Assembly: GCA_902782705.1 (NCBI GenBank)
Contig: CACZOL010000118.1
Span: forward strand, 1 to 5,025
Origin: an uncultured Selenomonadaceae bacterium
GTDB lineage: Bacteria > Bacillota > Negativicutes > Selenomonadales > Selenomonadaceae
Length of the DNA: 5,025 nt
Direction of reading: 5' to 3'
Shown piece by piece: positions 1 through 4,829 of this stretch (position 1 is the first letter of the stretch; every line of letters starts with the position of its first letter). Both the position numbers and the translations under genes were made by a program. Below the pieces are notes generated by a model. That model did no database searches, was not told where the DNA came from, and saw nothing but the letters and a program-made list of their open reading frames with translations.

Positions 1-68
1 AAACACAAAAGCGACGCTGAAAGCGGAAGCAACACGATGAATACAGGGCTGTGCGCTCCTAAATTCAT
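1..68 (-). CDS. mnhD: Mrp/Mnh antiporter subunit D-like (NuoL/M/N family), 5' end only
   Basis: Only the first 22 codons are present; the gene runs off the left edge. The ATG overlaps the mnhC stop as ATGA. The visible protein starts MNLGAHSPVFIVLLPLSASL, a short polar start followed by the first hydrophobic helix. Subunits of the NuoL/M/N (complex I ND2/4/5) family often begin this way. The call rests mainly on position: in both Mrp and Mbh operons the gene directly after subunit C is subunit D (MbhH), a proton-channel membrane protein of roughly 480-500 residues. Twenty-two residues cannot separate MrpD from another NuoM/NuoN-like paralogue or from the NuoL-like part of MrpA. Translation is probably coupled to mnhC through the overlap. 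Confidence 0.7.
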   Translation of the reverse strand, partial: MNLGAHSPVFIVLLPLSASLLC

Positions 69-439
69 TTGCTCGCCCTCCTCAGCACCTCAGGCTCCTC
101 CAGCGAGCCATAAAATTCTTTGATACGCATCAAAAGCGCAATCGCAACGCCCGTCGTACCCATGCTGACCACGATTGCCGTCAGCATCAGAGCATGAGGA
201 AGCGGATTGATATAACTGGCCGGATCGACGTTTCCCGGCACGAGGATTGGAATCATGCCGCCTTCTTTCTGCGCGAAGCAGAGGTAGAAGAAGATGACCG
301 CAACCTGCATGACGTTCATCGCCATCAGTTTTTTCAGATAATGCTTCGCAAGCACCATGCCATACACGCCTAAGAAGAAAAGGATCATGACCAGAGTGTA
401 GATGCCCCGCTGCGCGAGAAATTCATTCAGCGCGTCCAT
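65..439 (-). CDS. mnhC: Na+/H+ antiporter subunit C (NuoK-like; MbhG type)
   Basis: This 124-residue membrane protein belongs to the MrpC/MnhC family, homologous to NuoK of complex I. Three hydrophobic helices are visible, at about residues 13-31, 38-56 and 82-104. The loop before the third carries the family signature, here NPLPHALMLTAIVV (78-91), close to the usual DPLPQALVLTAIVI. A charged tail (106-124) lies at the C-terminus. In the Mrp complex subunit C packs between the antiporter-like subunits and the small-subunit module. The start ATG overlaps the mnhB stop by one base (TGATG), with AAAGGAG about nine bases upstream, and the stop overlaps the next gene (ATGA). Both junctions suggest coupled translation at equal dosage. 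The length is normal for the family. Confidence 0.92.
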   Translation of the reverse strand: MDALNEFLAQRGIYTLVMILFFLGVYGMVLAKHYLKKLMAMNVMQVAVIFFYLCFAQKEGGMIPILVPGNVDPASYINPLPHALMLTAIVVSMGTTGVAIALLMRIKEFYGSLEEPEVLRRASK

Positions 440-879
440 CAGTCATCGCTCCTTTCAACAACGGCGTCCATGATATTCAGGATTGTCATCATGACGCAAA
501 TCGTAACGCCGATCTCAATCATCAGGATACCCAACGCGTGCAGTTCATGCGCCGGCTCCAAATGTACCGGCAAAAAACTGTAGTCGAGGAACTTGCCGCC
601 GCCGATCAATGTCAACCAGCCGGCCAGCGTATAGATGAACGTCCCACAGCCCGCCAATACCAAGGAATTTTTCATTTGAATATTGAAAATCGTCGCCCGC
701 TCGCCGAGAATCAGACGCGCAAGCACAATACCGAATCCCATCACGACGCCGGCCTGAAAGCCGCCGCCCGGAGACGTCTCGCCAAGTACAAGGACGTACA
801 CAGCATAGACCAGCGTAAACGGGACGAGCATCCGGAACGCAATATTGAGCAAAATGCCGCCGAATGGATCTTTCATCAT
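439..879 (-). CDS. mnhB: Na+/H+ antiporter subunit B (MnhB domain; MbhF type)
   Basis: This 146-residue integral membrane protein has four predicted helices, near residues 10-31, 42-59, 72-94 and 114-137. The MnhB-domain signature SPGGGFQAGV (36-45) is clear and follows GET in place of the usual GHN/GHQ lead-in. The last helix carries HALGILMIEIGV (114-125), the usual His/Glu-bearing end of the domain. MrpB is thought to contribute to the Na+ path together with subunits E, F and G. The start is the first of two adjacent ATGs (879 and 876). The first overlaps the upstream stop as ATGA and has the better spacing to an AGAGGA site, though either could serve. The stop overlaps mnhC by one base. 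Nothing looks truncated. Confidence 0.92.
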   Translation of the reverse strand: MMKDPFGGILLNIAFRMLVPFTLVYAVYVLVLGETSPGGGFQAGVVMGFGIVLARLILGERATIFNIQMKNSLVLAGCGTFIYTLAGWLTLIGGGKFLDYSFLPVHLEPAHELHALGILMIEIGVTICVMMTILNIMDAVVERSDD

Positions 880-1181
880 TCGTAATCATCCTCTTTCTCT
901 GGTCTGCGCCCCATCGTCGACTTTGACAAAATCAGCGCCGCCGTCAATCCCGACAGATACATGACCGTTGTTTCCCACATCGTATCGAATCCTCTGTAGT
1001 CGGCCAGTGTCCCCGTAACGATGTTAGGCGATCCGGTGTCGATTTCGCTCTGCGCGATATATACCGGCGTGATATGCTGATTCGGCGCGCTCTTTGGATC
1101 ACCGATACTCGGCAGGAAAATCACGCTGCTGCAAAAGAGTCCGCTCAAAAGCGCAAGGACCGTAATGACAAAACCGCGCAT
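876..1181 (-). CDS. MbhE-type subunit (second piece of the MrpA C-terminal region)
   Basis: This 101-residue protein corresponds to the hydrogenase MbhE / MrpA-tail family. It has an N-terminal helix (about 4-25), an extracytoplasmic linker rich in polar residues (27-55) and a second helix (about 69-86). A charged tail follows, ending in EKEDDYE. The best evidence is DYRGFDTMWETTVMYLSGL (61-79), matching the conserved D-x-R-G-x-D-T-x-x-E element found where MrpA's tail meets the MrpB-like part. The position usually held by Gly (DT-L/M-G-E) is Trp here. In Bacillus-type Mrp this segment is part of the large MrpA polypeptide; here it is free-standing. Its ATG follows the upstream TAA with no spacer, behind an AGGTGG site, and its stop overlaps mnhB (ATGA). 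It most likely helps link the antiporter-like subunits to the Na+ module. Confidence 0.85.
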   Translation of the reverse strand: MRGFVITVLALLSGLFCSSVIFLPSIGDPKSAPNQHITPVYIAQSEIDTGSPNIVTGTLADYRGFDTMWETTVMYLSGLTAALILSKSTMGRRPEKEDDYE

Positions 1182-1424
1182 TTATTTGCACCACCTATCC
1201 AGTTTTTTCAATGCGATTACATAAAAAATCGTCGAAACCGTACCGACGACGACTTCCGTGAACGCCACGTCGGGAGAGCCCATCATCAAATACATCAGCA
1301 CGGCGCAAAAGCTAAACGCGCCGTATGTCATAATCGCGCTCAAAAGATCGCGCTCATAAATGATGCAGATGGTAATCAAAATGAGGAATATCAGCAGAAT
1401 AGCTTCAACTGTGTATATCTGCAT
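1182..1424 (-). CDS. MbhD-type subunit, DUF4040 (first piece of the MrpA C-terminal region)
   Basis: This 80-residue, almost wholly hydrophobic protein has three predicted helices, near residues 5-23, 28-48 and 55-73. The signature GSPDVAFTEVVVGTVSTIFY (49-68) matches the DUF4040/MbhD and MrpA-tail motif, usually APDVA-x-TE-x-x-VG. Its Glu57 is the acidic residue conserved in the family. The length suits a stand-alone MbhD-like subunit. In Mrp antiporters with a full-length MrpA this segment is fused behind the NuoL-like domain. The start is ATG with a very strong AAAGGAGGGG site six bases upstream. It overlaps the end of mnhG by 20 bases, so translation may start here independently as well as by coupling. 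The stop codon directly abuts the next ATG (TAAATG). Confidence 0.88.
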   Translation of the reverse strand: MQIYTVEAILLIFLILITICIIYERDLLSAIMTYGAFSFCAVLMYLMMGSPDVAFTEVVVGTVSTIFYVIALKKLDRWCK

Positions 1425-1788
1425 TCGCTTCCCCTCCTTTTATATCCCCATCCGACATAATTTCCTCCGGCAATCTTTTTTTCGTCCAAACCGGATGCCC
1501 CGTTTTGTACGCTGCCTTTGTCAAAATATGTGAGCCGATTGGATTTCCGAGGAAAATAAACATCAGGATAATCAGCAGCTTTGCCGACGTGATGGAAACG
1601 CCGTTGTAAACGGCAAGGCCGAGGAAAACCAGCATCGTTCCCAGTGTCTCGCTGTTGCCTGAAGCGTGAACCCTGCTGTAAAAATCCGGCAGGCGCAGCA
1701 TCCCGATCATCGAGCCGACGAGGAAAATAAGCCCGAGCCCCATCAGCAAGGCTGCAATCATCTCCTGTAAGAACGTGCAAGAGATCAT
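1405..1788 (-). CDS. mnhG: Na+/H+ antiporter subunit G (PhaG/MnhG; MbhC type)
   Basis: This 127-residue protein has three predicted helices, at about residues 8-31, 46-62 and 67-82. The MnhG signature LRLPDFYSRVHASGNSETLG (31-50) is unmistakable, and NPIGSHILTKAAY (82-94) matches the usual PTAAH-L-A-AA segment after the third helix. A hydrophilic tail of about 30 residues (98-127) follows. Subunit G belongs to the small-subunit group (E, F, G) assigned to Na+ movement in Mrp and Mbh structures. The ATG overlaps the mnhF stop (ATGA). The last 20 bases overlap the next gene and also contain that gene's ribosome binding site, so the tail sequence is under a double constraint. Confidence 0.92.
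   Translation of the reverse strand: MISCTFLQEMIAALLMGLGLIFLVGSMIGMLRLPDFYSRVHASGNSETLGTMLVFLGLAVYNGVSITSAKLLIILMFIFLGNPIGSHILTKAAYKTGHPVWTKKRLPEEIMSDGDIKGGEANADIHS
1431..1438 (-). promoter_or_regulatory. Strong ribosome binding site for the MbhD-type gene, inside mnhG
   Basis: AGGAGGGG on the minus strand lies six bases before ATG 1424, within the coding end of mnhG. It is the closest match to the anti-Shine-Dalgarno sequence among the sites I read within the operon, so initiation here may exceed simple coupling from mnhG. Confidence 0.7.
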
Positions 1789-2048
1789 AGCTTCTTCCCT
1801 CCCAGATACTTAGCCAGCACCACCGAGCCGAGGCATCCCATCATCGCGTAAGCCATCGCAAGATCGACGTACATACCCGGCTGATTGTCGAGAAAACCGA
1901 ACAATACGATCAGGAGAATCGTGTCCGCCGTAATCACGCCGAGGCCGTTCATTCGATCAAATATCGACGGTCCTTGAAAGACTCTCTGGAGCATCAGCCC
2001 GATTGTCGCCAGAAGGACGCCCATTAGCACGAGAAAAAATATCCGCAC
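1785..2048 (-). CDS. mnhF: Na+/H+ antiporter subunit F (MrpF/PhaF; MbhB type)
   Basis: This 87-residue protein has three helices, at about residues 3-20, 38-53 and 62-79. The family element GPSIFDR (26-32) sits between helices 1 and 2. The frame stays open upstream to an ATG at 2138, but that would overlap mnhE by about 90 bases and add a basic, non-hydrophobic leader atypical of the family. I chose GTG at 2048 because it lies one base after the mnhE stop, follows a GGAAGGGAAGG site at proper spacing and gives the usual length. Most relatives have Asp in helix 2 shortly after the DR pair (A-L-D); here the run reads NGLGVITAD, with Gly at that place and Asp at 42. Membership is secure from the motif and position between E and G. 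Confidence 0.9.
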   Translation of the reverse strand: MRIFFLVLMGVLLATIGLMLQRVFQGPSIFDRMNGLGVITADTILLIVLFGFLDNQPGMYVDLAMAYAMMGCLGSVVLAKYLGGKKL

Positions 2049-2049
2049 G

Positions 2050-2625
2050 TCAATCCTTCCCTTCCAACAACGTGAAATCACACGGCTCGCCATAAAGCCA
2101 CGCGACTTTTTGCTGCATATCGCCACTCCGAAGCCCATCCGCCGCTCCGACAGTCAGCGCATGAACCTCATACACACCATCGTCAGTCAAATTCATCGTC
2201 ACCGTTCCCGGCGTCAACGTAATCGAATTCGCCAGTACGACTCTCGCCATCGGATTGTCCGTCTGATAACGGAAACGAACGACACAGGGATCGATCTCAA
2301 TCTCAGGCCGCACCGTCGCACGAATCACATCGATATTCGCCAGTACAAGCTGCCAAAGCAACCAGATGAAATATGCTATGAGCTTAAAAGGATTGATCCC
2401 GAACACGAAGTATCGTTTAGAATCATCTCCATTCGGAACCAAAAGAAGCGGATAGCTGGCCCACGACGCGATAATCGCGGTCAACACGCCATACACTAAA
2501 AATTTCGTCTGCGTATTACCTGAAAGAAGCATCCAAAAGCCAAACAACAAAACCGCCATTGACAAAAGATGCACAGCAGGAGAGCCGGAAATCCGCTTAT
2601 CGCGCACAATATCCAAATTTGCCAC
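2050..2625 (-). CDS. mnhE: Na+/H+ antiporter subunit E (MrpE/PhaE; MbhA type)
   Basis: This is the first gene of the Mrp-type operon, 191 residues from a GTG start. After a polar N-terminus of about 18 residues, two close hydrophobic segments (20-35, 42-63) are followed by another at about 80-99. A soluble C-terminal domain follows. Family features are LLSG (33-36), the run WQLVLANIDVIRATVRP (91-107) and LANSITLTPGTVTMNL (131-146), the hallmark of MrpE. The GTG at 2625 was chosen over an ATG at 2712 because it has AGGGGG nine bases upstream. The longer version would add a basic Lys/Arg-rich leader and run through the probable promoter. A later start is possible, since many relatives are nearer 160 residues. 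MrpE belongs to the Na+-translocating small-subunit module. Confidence 0.9.
   Translation of the reverse strand: MANLDIVRDKRISGSPAVHLLSMAVLLFGFWMLLSGNTQTKFLVYGVLTAIIASWASYPLLLVPNGDDSKRYFVFGINPFKLIAYFIWLLWQLVLANIDVIRATVRPEIEIDPCVVRFRYQTDNPMARVVLANSITLTPGTVTMNLTDDGVYEVHALTVGAADGLRSGDMQQKVAWLYGEPCDFTLLEGKD
2055..2065 (-). promoter_or_regulatory. Ribosome binding site deciding the mnhF GTG start
   Basis: The minus strand reads GGAAGGGAAGG, then six bases (ATTGAC), then GTG 2048. The site lies inside the last codons of mnhE, whose TGA falls between it and the start. This is the usual arrangement for translational coupling and favours the 87-residue form of MnhF. Confidence 0.7.
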
Positions 2626-2634
2626 GCCGCCATT

Positions 2635-2639
2635 CCCCC
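2635..2639 (-). promoter_or_regulatory. Ribosome binding site deciding the mnhE GTG start
   Basis: On the minus strand AGGGGGA stands nine bases before GTG 2625. An ATG at 2633 lies closer but is in another frame and opens no plausible product. This site supports GTG 2625 as the start of the first operon gene. Confidence 0.65.
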
Positions 2640-2659
2640 TATTCCTCTTGACTTTAACA

Positions 2660-2665
2660 TTTATA
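2660..2665 (-). promoter_or_regulatory. Candidate -10 box of the Mrp-type operon promoter
   Basis: TATAAA (5/6 to the sigma-A -10 consensus) occurs on the minus strand 34 bases before GTG 2625, predicting a leader of about 28 bases. A promoter is expected here because recJ ends in a strong terminator and no other gene precedes mnhE. No convincing TTGACA lies 16-18 bases upstream; the best is a TATTGT-like hexamer. An A8 run (2691-2698) sits just above the -35 position. The promoter may therefore be weak or activator-dependent. Such boxes arise by chance in AT-rich sequence, so this is tentative. Confidence 0.35.
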
Positions 2666-2693
2666 CTTTCGACAAGATAAAACAATATCCTTT

Positions 2694-2751
2694 TTTTTCT
2701 GCAAATTTTCACAGATATTTTACTGAAATTCCCATGTTTTTATTGAATTTC
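2694..2751. repeat. Imperfect direct repeats upstream of the mnhE promoter region
   Basis: On the plus strand TTTTACTGAAATTC (2718-2731) and TTTTATTGAATTTC (2738-2751) match at 12 of 14 positions and start exactly 20 bases apart, about two helical turns. A weaker third copy with one inserted base, TTTTTCTGCAAATT (2694-2707), starts 24 bases before the first. They lie between the recJ terminator and the candidate -10 box, about 40-100 bases upstream of the predicted transcript start. Activator sites or UP-like elements are often found at that distance. No known operator was recognised, and AT-richness makes chance similarity possible. Confidence 0.35.
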
Positions 2752-2754
2752 ATC

Positions 2755-2783
2755 AAAAAAGCCGCTCCATGAGGAGCGACTTT
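2755..2783 (-). terminator. Rho-independent terminator of recJ
   Basis: On the minus strand GTCGCTCC (2780-2773), loop TCAT (2772-2769) and GGAGCGGC (2768-2761) form an eight-pair, GC-rich stem with one T-G wobble. Six T residues (2760-2755) follow, and AAA before the stem can extend the pairing with them. It begins about 25 bases after the recJ stop codon. It should separate recJ transcription from the Mrp-type operon. On the plus strand only TTT follows the stem, so termination from that side would be weak. Confidence 0.88.
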
Positions 2784-2808
2784 CTGAAACGCACAAGTAA
2801 AATCCGGT

Positions 2809-4761
2809 TTACAAAGTTATCAATTTTCCGTTCCGATACGTCGGAGAATCCATCAAGTCCAATTTTTGCTTTGGTTGAGGCGCCAACCGGTACTCCATTC
2901 CCTCATGAACTGCAAGCCCAAGCTCCTCGAAAATCTTTAGCGCCGTTTGCATCGTGTCAACGGGAATATTACATGCTTTCGCCAGCATTTCAACATCGTC
3001 GGAAAATCGCTTTCTTTTCTTCAGTGAGATATAAATGCCTCCAAGCATATCCCGCGTCGGAAAAGAACCGCTCACCTCGGATGATCGAACGTCCGTCAAT
3101 TTGCACTGCACGGATATTTTCCCGTTCCATTCATTCAGCTCCGGCACATACGCCATATCAACGGGGCCCCGGTCAACCGTCACGACTTTTCCGCTCATGT
3201 TCCAGCCGATCGCCTCCAGCGTTCCGTCGCCTCCGCCGACGCAAAACTTCAAATGCTGGCCCTCACGCCCGATTGCATGTGCTCCACTCCCCCATATGCC
3301 GAGACAGCAGAACAACGGACGCGGGTTATTCATGCCGTAAGGCTCGAGAAGTCCAAGTTCTTTTACCAAGTCGATGGTAATTTCCTCCGGTCGAAGCTCG
3401 GATTCCAATTCGAGGCAAGGGATATAATCTTCTTCCGTTAGATTTTTCTTCGCATAATCGTCCAGCGCTTCCTGAAGCGCGCCGATATTTTCCGGCCGCA
3501 CCGTGAGCCCTGCCGCCATCTCATGCCCGCCGAACTGCACCAGCGTATCCTTCGCCGCCGTCAGCGCATCGAAAAGATGAAAGCCCTTGATGCTTCGGCA
3601 AGAACCTTTTCCCACGCCGTCCTGAAGACTGATGACAACCGTTGGACGATAATAAAGATCGACCAAGCGTGAAGCGACGATGCCGATTACCCCTGAATGC
3701 CAATCTTTCCCAGCGACAACAAGCGTACGCGCAGAAGCCGTATCAACGGAAGCAAGTTGTTTTTGAGCTTGCTCCAAAATATCGGCCTCGACCTGCTGAC
3801 GCTCGCCGTTCAATTCGTTCAACATCAGTGCAATGTCCCGTGCTTTATTCTCATCTTCCGTCATCAAAAGCTCGACGCCTCGCATTGCAGTCTCCAAACG
3901 TCCGGCGGCGTTCAACCTCGGCGCAAGCACGAAACCAACCTGTCCGCTCGATATGTCCTTCCCTGCGAGGCCAGCGACCTCAATAAGCTGTCTCAATCCT
4001 TGAAGTTTCGTTTCTTTCATACGCGAAAGACCGATCTTGACAAGCTTGCGGTTTTCCGAAAGCAACGGCACAATATCGGCGACCGTGCCCAGCGCGACCA
4101 GTTCCAGATCGTCTTCAAACGCTTCGTCTTTCATGACGCGGAAAAGCGCCTGACACAATTTGAAAGCGACGCCGACGCCCGCCAATTCCTTAAAAGGATA
4201 ACCACAGTCCGCACGGTGCGGATCGACGACCGCCGCCGCGTCGGGAATCGTATCTCCCGGCAAATGGTGATCGGTGACGACGACGTCTATGACGCCGCGC
4301 ACGGCGTCTATTTCCGCCATTCCAGCAATGCCACAGTCCACTGTCACAACGAGCCCGGCGCCGTCCCCCGCGATTTTTTTCAACGATTCCGTATGAAGCC
4401 CGTACCCTTCCTCCCGCTTCGGAATGTAATAGTCGGCGACGGCACCGAGACGGCGAAGTGCACGCACGAGAAGAGTCGTCGACGTGATGCCGTCCACATC
4501 GTAATCGCCATACACGACAATTTTTTCCGATACTTCTATCGCTTGTCGTATCCGAGCGACAGCCCGGTCCATGTCCCGCATTAAAAACGGATCGTAATAT
4601 GCCTGCAACTGTTCAGGATTCAAAAATGCCCGCGCCTTTTGCACGTCGGAAATATTTCGCCTGCGCAAAATGCCTGCGAGAAAGGTCGAAACGCCAAGCG
4701 CTTTTGCAAACGCCTGATCCGACACGTCCGCAGTCCCTACGATCGACCACTTTTTCCGCAA
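2809..4761 (-). CDS. recJ: Single-stranded-DNA-specific 5'-3' exonuclease RecJ
   Basis: RecJ degrades ssDNA 5' to 3' with bound Mn2+/Mg2+, serving RecFOR recombination, mismatch repair and rescue of stalled forks in the cytoplasm. The 650 residues contain every expected DHH-family motif: VVYGDYDVDGITST (82-95; Asp86, 88, 90), VTVDCGI (139-145; Asp142), VVTDHHLPG (161-169; Asp164, His165, His166) and LVALGTVADIVPL (221-233; Asp229). PRLNAAGRLE (281-290) follows. The DHHA1 domain shows HSGVIGIVASRL (355-366) and FGGHEMAAGL (410-419). An OB-fold-like region spans about 452-560 and a small winged-helix-like tail about 570-630, an extension common in Firmicutes RecJ. The start is TTG at 4761 with GGAGGA eight bases upstream; no better in-frame start precedes it. 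The nuclease looks intact and active. Confidence 0.97.
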   Translation of the reverse strand: MRKKWSIVGTADVSDQAFAKALGVSTFLAGILRRRNISDVQKARAFLNPEQLQAYYDPFLMRDMDRAVARIRQAIEVSEKIVVYGDYDVDGITSTTLLVRALRRLGAVADYYIPKREEGYGLHTESLKKIAGDGAGLVVTVDCGIAGMAEIDAVRGVIDVVVTDHHLPGDTIPDAAAVVDPHRADCGYPFKELAGVGVAFKLCQALFRVMKDEAFEDDLELVALGTVADIVPLLSENRKLVKIGLSRMKETKLQGLRQLIEVAGLAGKDISSGQVGFVLAPRLNAAGRLETAMRGVELLMTEDENKARDIALMLNELNGERQQVEADILEQAQKQLASVDTASARTLVVAGKDWHSGVIGIVASRLVDLYYRPTVVISLQDGVGKGSCRSIKGFHLFDALTAAKDTLVQFGGHEMAAGLTVRPENIGALQEALDDYAKKNLTEEDYIPCLELESELRPEEITIDLVKELGLLEPYGMNNPRPLFCCLGIWGSGAHAIGREGQHLKFCVGGGDGTLEAIGWNMSGKVVTVDRGPVDMAYVPELNEWNGKISVQCKLTDVRSSEVSGSFPTRDMLGGIYISLKKRKRFSDDVEMLAKACNIPVDTMQTALKIFEELGLAVHEGMEYRLAPQPKQKLDLMDSPTYRNGKLITL

Positions 4762-4768
4762 AGGTAAT

Positions 4769-4774
4769 TCCTCC
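4769..4774 (-). promoter_or_regulatory. Ribosome binding site deciding the recJ TTG start
   Basis: GGAGGA on the minus strand lies eight bases before TTG 4761. The near-perfect site with correct spacing is the reason to accept the rare TTG codon, and the protein begins MRKKWSIVG as RecJ N-termini commonly do. A strong site paired with a weak start codon usually keeps output modest. Confidence 0.75.
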
Positions 4775-4783
4775 GTTAGATGG

Positions 4784-4816
4784 AAAAAGGCACACGGGAA
4801 AAATCTCGTGTACCTT
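4784..4816 (-). terminator. Intrinsic terminator between secF and recJ
   Basis: On the minus strand AAGGTACACG (4816-4807) pairs with CGTGTGCCTT (4796-4787) over ten positions with one T-G wobble, around a ten-base loop. The stem runs into TTTTT (4788-4784). The hairpin starts about 13 bases after the secF stop. It is AT-richer at its base and has a larger loop than the recJ terminator, so it may be only partly efficient. Only 22 bases separate the T-tract from the recJ start, which leaves no room for a full promoter between them. Confidence 0.75.
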
Positions 4817-4829
4817 CATCTTCCTTTCT

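Noticed and set aside
538..885. Open frames on both strands overlapping mnhB (538-885 plus, 545-889 minus)
   Set aside because: The mnhB frame carries the family signature and four membrane helices. The other frames give polar, Arg-rich translations typical of alternative frames.
876..1424. The two small genes as fragments of a broken mrpA
   Set aside because: Both have intact signature motifs, their own start codons and good ribosome sites, and match the known free-standing MbhD and MbhE subunits, so they are not a pseudogene.
2626..2754. A riboswitch or other structured leader before mnhE
   Set aside because: The predicted leader is only about 28 bases, too short for a known riboswitch, and the region shows no strong hairpins apart from the recJ terminator.
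2569..2772. A 67-codon plus-strand frame across the recJ-mnhE gap
   Set aside because: It overlaps the mnhE 5' end, the promoter region and the terminator, with a composition dictated by AT-rich DNA; no motif or ribosome site supports it.
2769..3380. A 203-codon plus-strand frame starting in the recJ terminator loop
   Set aside because: It is antisense to the recJ 3' end, begins inside a terminator hairpin, has no ribosome site I can see, and its product is low-complexity basic/serine-rich sequence.
3697..4584. A 295-codon open frame on the plus strand opposite recJ
   Set aside because: It lies wholly antisense to a recJ with intact motifs. Its translation is rich in Arg, His and Ser with no recognisable domain, as expected of a shadow frame in GC-leaning coding DNA.
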